Shown piece after piece: positions 22,721 through 33,590 of a stretch of DNA of 64,000 bases. The notes beneath the pieces were generated by a model. That model made no database searches. It was not told the DNA's origin and was given only the letters and a program-made list of their open reading frames with translations. Origin of the DNA: Tubiluchus corallicola (taxonomy: Eukaryota; Priapulida; Priapulimorpha; Priapulimorphida; Tubiluchidae). The position numbers and the translations under genes were made by a program. The stretch lies in assembly GCA_030141605.1 (NCBI GenBank), contig JAQGDQ010000059.1, forward strand, positions 436,001-500,000. The letters are read 5' to 3'. The stretch's first letter is position 1; the number at the start of each line of letters is the position of its first letter.

Positions 22721-23805
22721 CCATCATTATACGTATAGGAATATTCTTGAAAATAATATTATGAATAATGAATTAGTTTACGGTTAGAAAAGATTTGCAA
22801 ACCAGCTGAGCTTTCAGTTAAATTTATTTTAACAATCGTGACTATTTTACAGGTCTTTTTTTGTTCTTGCGCTACAAATGCCTAAATTATTTCGATTTCT
22901 TCGCAAGGTGCATTTGAAAGTATAAAAGTACTAAAACAGCAGAAAATATTGCTTTAAATAATTATTTTTTCGAAAAAGTGTGTATAATTCATTGATACTA
23001 ACTTCTAGTTATACAGGGTAGCGTCTTTAATGCTATATGACACTTATCAAAATAACAAAACATATACACATTTTTACGTAGGCCTAAGTATAAAGGACAC
23101 GATACTACCTAATATTGGCTATATTTAATAAAATAATGTTATCTGCAGTTCGACGCTCTGTAGCAATAGTTAAAAAACAAATAAGATAGAATAAAACGGA
23201 GCAGAACAGAATAGAATACTATCACTACTCTGTAGACAAATGTAATGTAAGACAAAATTAATTATATTATGGTTTCACAACAAAATTGTCGCTAAGGACA
23301 TAAAAAACTATTTAGCAAAAAAGCAAGTTTATAAAATGAACTAAACAGACAAGTTTTTAATGTACAGTAGTTAACATAATAAGTATACGTCGTAGAAATA
23401 AATAATTACCAAGTATATTATTACAAAGCAAAGGCCCGGTTGTAGGCCTTTATAGTATTGTATTACTATTAAGACCGTATACGTAGTATACATATACGTA
23501 TAATGTAGGCCCGTAATAATAACTTTATGGAAACCATGAACTACATGTATCATGAATCACTTTTGCTAAATGAACACGACCTAATCTTTATTCAAAGGTA
23601 ATGTTATTATAATTTGCACGTAAATTGCCATCGAAATTAATTAACGGTTAGATCTATGTGCTTCTTATAAATCCTAAATTTTTGTATTACTAAAGGCAAA
23701 GGAACTATTTTTTTCATATAGCATTAAAAGCTCATGTACAGAGAGCTTTAATTGTTATTAAATGATCTTGATCTATAATAAACGACAAAAAATATTTCTT
23801 ATCTA

Positions 23806-23974
23806 TTAGAGATTAAGAGCATTTTTGGCAGCACTGGCTGCACTCTGTACCCGTCCTTGTTGCCGTTTCATTTGTTCCCTCAATTTTCGGTAGAAGATAC
23901 ACGATCCCACAATGCACAGGATAAAAACAACGCCACCTACAGTCACAATCACTGAACCTGTGATCATAATCGCC
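23806..23974 (-). CDS. Two-membrane-segment protein exon 2
   Basis: 169 nt, one base plus 55 codons and TAA. Carries membrane segment 2 and the basic tail ending SAASAAKNALNL. Confidence 0.72.
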
Positions 23975-26736
23975 CTGAAAGGTAAAATGAATTATTCATG
24001 TAGTTTACACGTGAAGCAAAAGTAATTAAGTAAGTGAAAGCACAATGAAACAAAAAACCTAGACAAGCATTAATAGCCTTTTTAGTTCAATAACCATGGA
24101 ACGCCGACGTAGAATTTAATGCTTATTTTTTACATTAAAAGTCATTTATGAATGTTAAAAACCATTTATGAGTATTCAAAATTGTTTATTAATATTCAAA
24201 AATAAGCATTAAATTTCACTTTGGCTTTTTATAAAGTACCAATTTACTACATGTACAGTTATACAAATGAGAAGATGGGTCTTGAATGAAAAGCACAGAA
24301 AAGCACACACCATTAATAAAAAAGGTAGGTAAAACTTAGGCTTTACTTATTCTATTGCTTCATTCTATTGCTAGGCTTTTAAGCTGCTACTGTGAATGAA
24401 TTTGGAAAATAGTTGTGATTTTTATTGTCAAGTCCAACAGTAGATGGCGCACTAAGGTGGCTAGTAGAATATAGACTGCGATCCCTGTATGTTTACCAAA
24501 GGTAAATATAAAGGTACACAAAGTAGAATACGGCTCTAGTAGAATATATAGGCACTACGTATAATACATGTAAAATCAAGAGTAGAAGTCTAGAGTTTAG
24601 AATAGTTGAATTTAATTATAGTGTACTTAAGTTGAATCAAATCCAGAAGCTTTCAGAGTAGTATATTAATTACTATATGAGAACAGGCATTTGTGATTTC
24701 CTGTGAATCAAAGGAAAACTAAACCGTATGCTACAGAACACGTAACACACATTGAGGCGATAACTGTGTCGGCAATGGCGGTGTGGCAAACCGTTTGTCA
24801 GCTTTAGTCAGTCTGCCACTTGCACTGTGTTTTAATTTGATGGCACATATTTTTAGCACATTTTAGCACGTTGGTGGTTAAATTACGTAAATGATTAGTG
24901 TCGGAAGCTAAAAATCGCGTTTATTAGTAAAAATTTGGTAACTCGCTTTTTCAGTTTTTAAGAGCTTTTTCTTGCTCTGATTTGATGTGTCACAAGATGC
25001 TGTAAATAAGTTCCCAAGTTTGGCGACTTGTGATGTTTGGCGGTGCATGATTTCTGGCTGGTCAAAATTTGGCAATGTTGAAATTCTTCTATCAGGGCGT
25101 TTTTTATGATGTAAGCCTGTAGAAATATTGTCTACATTTATTGTAAAAGTGCGAAATAAAAATTACAAACCGCGTCTAAATTATAGAAATTAAAATTTAC
25201 AACCAGAAAGTGTAACCCGCTAGCCGAAGTAGGACACTTCCGGTAAAACGCATGTGCTAAATTTGCGGAAAAGCAGTGTTGTACATGGGTAGCCCAAGTA
25301 GGGCACTAGCGATTTCTGTCAAGAATCGAGATCTATGACATAATAAAACATAAAACTAAATTTGTTTTAGAAAAAAAGTAACTTTATAATAACGATGTAT
25401 AGTCCTTGACAATTTACTTTTTACAACAATATCATCATTATTAATAATTATCCATTAATAATTATCGTCATAACATTAAACTAAGTGTCTAATGGTTTAA
25501 AGAGAGCAACTATGCAGGGCACATAACTCGCTAACCCTTTTACTTAGTAGAAAATAATTATTTGTCCAAGAGGGAGTGAAAAGGACCACCTGTCTGTGAA
25601 GCAAGGCAAAATAAAAAATGATATCCCTTAAGCAATGTTGGAATCGCCTAAAAAGTGCACTTATTTCACTTCAAAGAAGATTAATATTGGCAAAATTATA
25701 CTAACTCAGAATAAAATTCGTTCATTTTTTATCAGATGTATAATAAATTATTCAACGTGTATTGAGTATTGACGTGCTTAATTATTATTATTACATAAAC
25801 AAGGATAACGGACGGTGCTAGTATGCTTAACGACTCAATTCGCGACCTGTCTCTAGTGTCCTACTTGGGCAGCCCATGTACGACGCGTCCTACTTGGGCT
25901 AGCCCATGTACGCCAATTGTCCTACTTCGGCTAGTGGGTTACTCGGCGCCCAACACAGAGAATAGATATTAGAGATCATAAAAAACAAATAAACAGTGAA
26001 ATAACTGCATAAAAATTATAACTTACAAAGAAATAAATAATGAATTAAAAGACTTTAATGAGCAGTGAATTAAAATGTGAATAAATACGTGAAACAATAT
26101 CGCATACACTCTTGTGAGGCCTTAATGTCATAACTAAAGAATGATATTATTTTGTTATCCAATTAATTTTTATTTTATTAATAACAACAAATAGTCACGA
26201 GCTTCACTAATTTGCTTTTTAATCCTGACCTTATAGAGTGTATGAAGTAATACACAAGTGCTTGACAACTTTTAAACAGTAGTATGACAAAGTATAATCT
26301 TTGTAATGTGCTCTAATGTGCACCATAATTTGTACCAATTTTTGTTTTTTATTTTGCTTGTATTTATACACATACGTACGCACACATACATGTATATATA
26401 ATTGTATTAGTATATAACGCTTATTTTGACATAGATGCTCCTCACTGACCGACGAGAGAAAAGTAAGACAGATTTTCGTACTTTGCTTGACAAGAAAACA
26501 CCGCCTTCCCAACCAATCATTTTTGGGCTAATGTATTATATAACTTACTTAGAACTTGATTTTTTGTTTTCATCCATATTGGCATATATGACCAGAAGAG
26601 CTATGCCCACCACAATGGCACTGATAGCCAAATATAAGCAAAACACGGCGAAATTAATGCAGCATCTTGCAAGCCCAGATAAACGATTGTAAACCAGTTT
26701 CAGGCTTTTATAGCTGAGGAAACACTTGCAACACAT
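23806..26736 (-). CDS. Small two-membrane-segment protein, 118 aa, two coding exons
   Basis: Exon 1 (26736-26549) starts at an ATG with an in-frame TAA 13 codons upstream and ends at a perfect donor (TCTAA|GTAAGT). Exon 2 (23974-23806) starts at CTTTCAG and ends at TAA. The split Lys codon AA|G keeps the frame. Predicted segments: residues 27-51 (NFAVFCLYLAISAIVVGIAL...) and 64-90 (AIMITGSVIVTVGGVVFILC...), separated by a 12-residue loop with NKKSSSK. The C-terminus YRKLREQMKRQQGR is basic. The short loop implies a hairpin with both ends on one side of the membrane. I do not recognise the family. The 2.57-kb intron contains an inverted-repeat transposon. A possible 5' UTR acceptor lies 10 nt before the ATG. 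Confidence 0.7.
25212..25942. mobile_element. 731-bp DNA element with 25-bp terminal inverted repeats
   Basis: Left end 25212-25236 and right end 25918-25942 are inverted copies differing at one base (core AGCCGAAGTAGGACA). Further inside, the left end has TACATGGGTAGCCCAAGTAG (25274-25293) and the right end has two inverted copies of it (25860-25882 and 25889-25911). Each terminal repeat contains TA near its outer edge, consistent with a TA target duplication. No transposase frame is present, so it is non-autonomous. It lies inside the intron of the two-membrane-segment gene. Confidence 0.8.
26549..26736 (-). CDS. Two-membrane-segment protein exon 1
   Basis: 188 nt, residues 1-62 plus two bases. 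MCCKCFLSYKSLKLVYNRLS leads into membrane segment 1. Cys-rich start could be acylated. Confidence 0.7.
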
Positions 26737-26748
26737 CCTGCCTGCATG

Positions 26749-26945
26749 CGGAAAGAATGTCCATGCACTAGTTTATGCCTGTGTAACAAAGTAACAATGT
26801 GAAAAATTAGTAACAAGTTTTAGTCTCAGGTAAAATAGATCTACGTTAATAAGCACGATAGGAGCGCCACATTGCAGTCTTCGTTTTTGCAAATGTGTAT
26901 GAAAGATTTCTGCCATTGAAAAATTATATCAGTGATTATAATAAA
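26749..26945. repeat. Duplicated segment, copy B of 28031-28232
   Basis: About 200 bp aligning with 28031-28232 with few gaps: 3' UTR, poly(A)-signal region, terminal exon, acceptor and branch region. Copy B ends just before the two-membrane-segment protein's first coding exon. Confidence 0.8.
26841..26909 (-). CDS. Mini-peptide terminal exon, copy B (alternative or relic)
   Basis: The same acceptor context (CAATGGCAG|AAAT) is followed by 22 codons KSFIHICKNEDCNVALLSC then LLT and TAG. All three cysteines and the stop position match copy A. Entry phase 0 allows splicing from the signal-peptide exon across 1.42 kb. The downstream signal is CATAAA (26772-26777), weaker than in copy A. No signal-peptide exon of its own was found between the copies. 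Confidence 0.5.
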   Translation of the reverse strand, partial: KSFIHICKNEDCNVALLSCLLT

Positions 26946-28055
26946 TAACCATAATAAATAAGCCGAGAGAGAATTAGCTACTGACGTAAAAAAATTTAGC
27001 AAATACAACTCTAGATTTGAGGGATGATGCATCGTGGCAGTGGCAGTGGACACGAATGCATGGTATCACCAGGTGGGACATGCCATGCTTTTAGAACATA
27101 GCAGCACCTAGACGGCGACGAATGAATAAATAATCATTATATTCAACGGTTACGTCAGCGCTAAATGAGTTCGCGAACCGAGTTACTTAATTTTGAAAAG
27201 CTAATTTTTAGATGTAAGAAACACATTAGCAAATAATAGGCAACAAACTTTATTGTGTAGACCATAGGGCAAAACTGAGCGATGTAAAAAAACGTACTGT
27301 TTCCCATTCCTCTATAAACAATTTGTCTCTTATTCACTAAAATATGTAATTTATTATATGAGCAATTATTATTTTATATTTCTATATTAACCATATGGGT
27401 TATAGGCCTAATGAGTTAGATATAAATATACCCACCTTTAATAGACTCGCTGATCCAGAAGACGCGTGCTGCACATATTTTCTTATATGAGCTTATAAGA
27501 TTTCACAAGTTTGCATATGGGGCAAAGTCTATACTTTTTGTACATATACGTTTCACCGCCCAAATATCGACTGTGCCATAAATTAGATCCCTTTTAGAAT
27601 ATGATTGCTATTTTTGCCGAAATAAATTACATCTACAAAGAGTATTTATAAAAAATAACCAAAATAGACGTGTCCCTAGTGTGAAATGGCCATTCTAGAA
27701 TCGCACTAAAAGATAATTTCTCGAAATGTGATTACTACTTAAAAGCAAGCTTATAATATTGAAGAGATCTATAATATATCTGTGTCATAAATATTATGGT
27801 TTCTATTATTGCAGCTGTAAGTAAATTGCAACTGTTTCTTGTGTTACTGAAATACTGAAATAACTTTGGCACAATGCTATGTACTTTTAAATGTTTGAAA
27901 TAAGCTTAAAATAAACAATAATAAATACAGGAAACACACTTGCGTTATATTTGTTAAAATCATAGTTTTAGAAGTTTTACATAACTAAATTATTTAAGTT
28001 ACATTTATGTTTTACTACATTATTACAGTGTGCGTAAAGAATGTCTATGCACAAG

Positions 28056-28061
28056 TTTATT
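28056..28061 (-). terminator. Poly(A) signal AATAAA of the mini-peptide gene
   Basis: Minus-strand AATAAA 64 nt beyond the copy A stop; the aligned position in copy B is CATAAA. Confidence 0.5.
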
Positions 28062-28124
28062 CCTCGTGTAACAAATTAACAAGGTAATAATTAGCAACAA
28101 GTTTCGGTCTAATGTAAAATAGGT

Positions 28125-28193
28125 TTATGTTAGCAAGCATTGTAAGAGAGCCCTATTGCAGTCTTCGTTTTCGCAAACGTGTATGTCAAATTT
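28125..28193 (-). CDS. Mini-peptide terminal exon, copy A
   Basis: 22 codons plus TAA; three of the four cysteines. Paired with a canonical AATAAA downstream. Confidence 0.6.
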   Translation of the reverse strand, partial: KFDIHVCENEDCNRALLQCLLT

Positions 28194-28403
28194 CTGCCAT
28201 TGGAAAATTCTATCAGTGATTATAATAAAAAATCAGTTGAACTATATCCAATGGAATTTTAATCCATTTACATGTGTGCATGAAAACCTTCGTAAAAAAG
28301 TATATGCGGTATTAGTACAGCTACTTACTGCGCATTTGTGCGCAAGTTTTTGTATAACCAGCAACAGCAACACAAAACTAGCAGCCACGGCTGATCTGAA
28401 CAT
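28125..28403 (-). CDS. Secreted cysteine-rich mini-peptide precursor, 47 aa, two exons
   Basis: Exon 1 (28403-28329) has an ATG with an in-frame TAG five codons upstream. It encodes MFRSAVAASFVLLLLVIQKL then AHKCA, a classic signal peptide, and ends at donor GCA|GTAAGT. After a 135-nt intron (branch-like CACTGAT, acceptor CCAATGGCAG), exon 2 (28193-28125) encodes KFDIHVCENEDCNRALLQC then LLT and TAA, phase 0 throughout. Cysteines C24, C32, C37 and C44 have spacing C-x7-C-x4-C-x6-C, enough for two disulfides. AATAAA follows the stop by about 65 nt (28056-28061). Product: a short extracellular peptide, possibly hormone-like or antimicrobial; no homolog is known to me. A diverged second terminal exon lies at 26841-26909. 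Exon 1 end and exon 2 start rest on splice consensus only. Confidence 0.6.
28329..28403 (-). CDS. Mini-peptide exon 1 (signal peptide)
   Basis: 25 codons, phase 0 end. Hydrophobic core FVLLLLVI; predicted cleavage near QKLA|HKCA. Confidence 0.6.
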
Positions 28404-28628
28404 CCTGACTATTAACTAAACTGCTGTTTACTGCCAGAAACTTAAGATTCTGCAACGTGACTGCAAGTACTGATTGTGGAAAATCTTTCCTGACTTCTCT
28501 ATGTTTCAATGTCTTTGACGCTATTGCTGAAATCGTCAAGCTTGATTATCTGGGAAATGCATTTCCTTTCCATGAACTTGTCACTTTTTGTTGTGGAATC
28601 TGCAATTCCACGAGTATAATTGTATAGC

Positions 28629-28724
28629 TGCAACTTTGCCCACTAAGTGAATGTAATTGCGCGTTCAGACGAAGACATTCACTTGTGCTCGCAACTTGTT
28701 GTACTCTCTGAGAGCAAAGTTGTA
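28629..28724. other. Imperfect long hairpin upstream of the mini-peptide gene
   Basis: TGCAACTTTGC (28629-28639) pairs with GCAAAGTTGTA (28714-28724) and AAGTGAATGT (28645-28654) with ACATTCACTT (28675-28684), leaving bulges. A small separate hairpin GTGGAAT/ATTCCAC lies at 28593-28611. Could be a fold-back element or a structured transcript. Confidence 0.45.
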
Positions 28725-29660
28725 ACGTGTGAAGTGATCCACATTCCAATAATGACGATGACATGGAGGTACAGATGTCAGCACAACATCCTCACTGGGA
28801 GAACATGGTAGCGTGAATGCCATCCAGAGGATGTATAACAGGTCGACAAGAGGAATCCGAAGAGATCAGTGAGTGAGAGGTGGAGAAGTTGATGTTTCAT
28901 CAAGAAATTCAATCTGCTACACCACTCTTATAAAAATTTGTAAGTAATTTCGTGTTGTATTTTATGTAAAAATCAATTTGTCAGTTAGAAAAATTTTATA
29001 AAAGAAGCACTGTGAAAACTAGTATTCACTAGAGACGTGAGAAGGTATAATTATGAAACCTGTTGCATATTAGTCACTTTTTGGCATTAGTAGCTTGTTG
29101 TTGTCCACGTTCAAATATTTTTGGTTGCATACTCCCATGCATAGCATAATTCCTTCCTCCCTATCCCCCTCCCTCTCATTCTCTCTAAAGCCTGAATAAT
29201 ACTTTTTAAGGCATTCTCTTATAATATGCACATCACTGAAAACTACAATGCGAATAGTAGGTAGCAGCACCGGCGTATAAGAGTAATTAAAGAACTACAA
29301 CAAGTTGCAGAAAGATGTCAGCACAATGTAATCCTGGTTAGGTAGAAGAAAGTGCTCAGTAGAAATAGCTTGAAAACTTGGCTTCTTCTTAACACAGTGC
29401 TTTCTGTCTTTTTTTCTACCGTACTCTATCCCGCTCTTTCTCCCTTCTCTCTCTCTGATTTATTAACGTATGTTTTTTCGCCACTCCTTTTCTACTAAAG
29501 TAAGAATATTATTGTAAATTGTCTGTAAATTATGTTTCAAGGGAATAAATAAATCTGAATGAAATCTGACTCGCTGTCCACAAAAGCATCCCCTTGCCTT
29601 GTTTTTTCTATCAGTGATCGCTTCGTTCCCATGTATAACCTATTTCTTTCCTCCCTACTT

Positions 29661-29799
<139 letters not shown>

Positions 29800-30960
29800 T
29801 TTTCTTGTTCCCTTGCTTTCCTCCTCTTTTTCTCTTTCTGCCATTCTTATAAAACCAAACTCTGGTGTATAGTATACTGATTTCTTTCTTCTTGCGATAA
29901 GGACAGTGACCTTAGCTCCAGCAAACCAACTTTTTGTTTGATGTTAGTTAACGAAAACTTATGTTCCAAAACTTAACACTCATTAAGTAGTGTATGAGAA
30001 CACAAAATCTGATAAAATGATATGCTGGCCAGTCACTTTCTAAGAAATTGCTTGTGGTCTATGGTATTTGCCTGCAAATTTCCAACGAAACTGATTATGG
30101 CGATTAAATGATTAGTAAATTTTATTACAGTACGCTTATTCGACTTTAAGTCTTTGACTGGTAGTGTTTTACATTAATCGTGACATTGATTTACCACCTT
30201 AATTACACCAAGTACTTAAATTACCTAGATTATTATGTCGGGCGTGGTTTTTGTTTGTTGTATTTCAGTTGATTGTCTGTATGATTATATGTAATTATAA
30301 TTTACTAACTTACTTATTAAACTTTAACGGTAATTTACCAAACTTTAACGGTAATTTAAAAACCTACCACTGAACACAGAAAAGAGATAGTTTAAGCATG
30401 TATTTCTATTTTTATGATTAACATCAGCTGATGACTTTTCGTCCAAACGCTGTTATCTAGTGTAGGCAAAATTTTAATGTAAGTTAAAAGAAATTTGCCC
30501 GCAAGACAAATAAACACAGCAGTTAATCCATAAAACACTAGACACTGCTAGACAAGTCACTGGCAAAGCAATATTAAAGAACATCATACTATAGTTTTCT
30601 TTCATTTTTGTCTGCAAATGGCAGTGGAGGCGAATATTCACAAAAAGACATGTAGCTGAAAAACGAATACTGTCATCTGAACTGCACTGCCATTTGCAAA
30701 CTATTCACAAAACGAGAACTATCAAAAACGTTGCTGTAATCATTTTCTAAAACATATTTCACAGTTACCTAAAAATGTGAATAAGAATGTCTTCAATGGT
30801 TACTACGAAGTTACTGTTTCTTGTAGAATATCTGCATCCTCTCCTGCCTTCTTGTATTCCTCAGCTTCAGGGGTGCCAGCATATTAACACTCCAAGATGC
30901 TATACTTGAAGAAGTCAAAGACCAGTTTTGACAACAAAGCTTCGAGATCCTTCCATAGTC
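29800..30960. other. Intergenic, no gene seen
   Basis: AT-rich DNA. On the minus strand at about 30815-30890 a short frame reads GTPEAEEYKKAGEDADILQE, coding-like but flanked by stops; possibly an exon remnant. Confidence 0.35.
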
Positions 30961-31112
30961 ATCATCGAGCAGGTTATTCTCCCGTTGACCTCTGCGTTGA
31001 CATCGGCGGCCTCATCAGTGTATATCTGAGCATGTCATCATCAAGCAGCAGTTAAGTTATTCTCCCATTGACCTCTGCGTTGACATCGGCGGCCTCACCA
31101 GTCTATATCTAA
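30955..31112. repeat. Tandem duplication, 83-bp period
   Basis: GTTATTCTCCC at 30973 and 31056 begins two copies that share TGACCTCTGCGTTGACATCG and GGCGGCCTCA.CAGT.TATATCT with few differences. Confidence 0.85.
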
Positions 31113-31742
31113 CGTGCCTTTTTATCTATACCTCAAAAATCAAACTGTAACCAGACAATTAAGTAACAAAATATCAGATTTAATGACACAATGACAGATT
31201 TAATGGCATTTGCAAACAATGACAATTAGTAATAAGCAAAATTGAAACCGAGAACGCTATTAAACAGCATGGCATAAAATAAATGCAACGACAAAAACAT
31301 ACAAAAATCATACAGTGTTCCTGACTACTTTAAAGGGGTTCCTAGTTATTCTACCAGACACCACAAAACGAGCATGCTAGCATATTATCTTCTCCACACA
31401 GGTGTAGTTCGTGGTCGTAGTCATTTAGAGTGACTAAAGTATGGCGCAGACTTCATGTAATGGGCTCACGACCACCACAGTAACGACGCAAAAAGTTTGA
31501 AAGAAATGTAGTCCTTTCGCTAAACGTTTTAACGTAAGTCTATCAAAAGAGTGACGTGTGAACGGACCTGTTACCACACGTGCGTTCGGACGTACACATC
31601 AAAAACAAGTTCTCCCCCTGGCGCCCATTAACGATAACGTAAATAAACAAGTACCTTTGCTTTCCGGTTTATTGGCACAAAGTCCCTACCCAAGCAGAGT
31701 CGACCCGTGCGATGCACTATCGAGCTGGGCACCGCTCCAACT

Positions 31743-31762
31743 CCCTTTATATATATAAAGGG
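31743..31762. promoter_or_regulatory. Perfect 20-bp TATA-containing palindrome
   Basis: CCCTTTATATATATAAAGGG is self-complementary over 20 bp and contains TATATATAAAG-like core promoter sequence, in a locally more GC-rich 200-bp stretch. No adjacent gene was recognised. Confidence 0.3.
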
Positions 31763-33239
31763 GTGCCTAAACCAAGGGCTTGGGCTAGGTGTCAATCAAT
31801 CCCGAGCCAACCTATACCATTCAATTCATTTCTTTGAGATTTTTCATTTGATGTACTACCAGCTATTGTTAATCTGCACTTGAAAAACGTCTGCCCAACT
31901 CTCATTTTTAACTTTTCACGCCTAGCAAAAATTTTCTCCACATTTAAATGGCCCAGATATACCTGTGGGTAAGACCTCAACAACACGTAGCTATGTGCCA
32001 AAAAATATGGCCGTAGTCAAAAGTCCATATGCATATAAGTGTGTCTGTCCTACACCTTCAGCGTAACACCAAATGCTGTGGTGCACAAAAGAATTAGCAT
32101 GGTCCGGGAAGATTTTGGGCTAATGCCTATTTAGGTCACTGGCCTAGGCCAATATGGCATCCTAAATAGCAGTATGTCACAAAAATCTAGGAGTGTTTGG
32201 CAAAGGTCAATTTAGATTGCCGCCGTTCAAAACCACACTCGCTGTGCGAATAGACCCAGCTAATTAGCGTGTTACTATGACTTGAATAAACTGTCTGTAG
32301 AAAGTAGAATGCATTGTCGCATGTAAATGACCTTACGTAGGATTATAGCCAATGAGCACATACTTATGAACAGCGTGGCTTCAGCGTAAAAGGTCCATGA
32401 CTTCGAGGAAAGGGGCAGAGTATAAAAGAGTTATATTTTCACACAAGAGTGTTGCAATTTTGTTTCTTCCAGCTGACCTGGTTCCAAGCGAATATAAAAA
32501 AAAATTTGTTTTGACGCGGGCTTGCAATAACTGAAAACCATAATTCTATCAAATCCTGCAGCGTCCCGTGCCGTCGGGTTGGTTTATTGAATGACGGGTA
32601 CCAAGAAACAGTAAAACTCAGTAAAAGTCGAGATTTTATTGGAAAGTTCAAACATACTTGATGCCTTGGTGCTACTTTCAAACAAGCATCGAAATTCTTT
32701 CGCTTTTGGACAAGTTCCTGCTTTTCATTTTTAAACTTACTAAGAGAATTTATTTTCCTGTTTTTTATTAATAATTTCACAAAGCAATGCTAAGAACTTA
32801 ACTATGTACTACTTAAAAATAGGTAGCTTATATAATGCGAAATTTTTTTCTATATTGAACTGGATTTATCGAGCAAATTTCACTTGTTTCTTTCATTTCA
32901 ACAAATTAAAAAGACGAATTCATTTGATTTTCTTAAAGTGAAAGTAGTACTGAAATCGCTGTGTCGACTTATAATCATATGTGCACGTGATGGAACAAAC
33001 ATAATTGTTTATTCCACGTGATGCAATAATTAATTAAATTTTGATACCAAACTCGGCAGACAGGAAATTTGAAAGTAATTAATTAATTATTTGTTATCTT
33101 AATGTCAGTATTTCAGGCTCAAAATTAATCATATAAAAATCAATTAGAATTGCTCAAGTCCTAACATTGAAGATGCTGAAATGGTTGACCAGCTATTAGG
33201 GATGAACTTTTTACTGACATGATCAACGGAAACACAGTA

Positions 33240-33370
33240 ACTTAGCGACTATGGCGTCGGCCTTGTATGCCGAACGTTCCTGGTTCAAATCCTGGCTGTG
33301 TTTCAACTTTCCACATTTCCTCCGTTTCGGGTTGGGTATGAAAGTTTAATTAACTGCGAATTTGTTTCAT
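33240..33370 (+). mobile_element. tRNA-derived SINE
   Basis: The head resembles a tRNA: an anticodon-arm-like CGGCCTTGTATGCCG (7-nt loop, UGU anticodon position) and a T-arm CCTGGTTCAAATCCTGG. The tail TTTCAACTTTCCAC...TTTCGGG matches the 22.5-kb copies. No paired acceptor stem, so it is not a functional tRNA gene. Confidence 0.6.
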
Positions 33371-33479
33371 CATTAATGATAATCTGGACATTAAGATTAT
33401 AAATAATTGATATGCACAAATTTTTCTAAATTTACGAAATGGAAAGGACACATTATAAACAAAGACGAAAATATGCAAA

Positions 33480-33590
33480 TGCGTGAGTAGGTGCGCGAGT
33501 GAGCGAATGAAGGACGATGGGTATAAGTAAGTAGATGGGTGAGTAGCTAAGTAGGTAGGTTGATAGGTAGGTAGCTAGACCACGAAACAT
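33480..33590. repeat. Degenerate (GTAG)n tetranucleotide repeat
   Basis: Runs of GTAG/GTGA/ATGG with many interruptions. Confidence 0.7.

Larger units (their letters stand above)
28031..28232. repeat. Duplicated segment, copy A of 26749-26945
   Basis: Partner of the segment above; contains the peptide's terminal exon and AATAAA. Confidence 0.8.

Noticed and set aside
32085-32125. U6 snRNA-like words (AATTAGCATGGTCCGG)
   Set aside because: Only about 14 of 19 bases match the U6 core and neither flank fits.
33240-33310. tRNA-Thr gene
   Set aside because: T-arm and anticodon arm can be drawn, but the acceptor stem is missing and the same unit recurs with a SINE tail.
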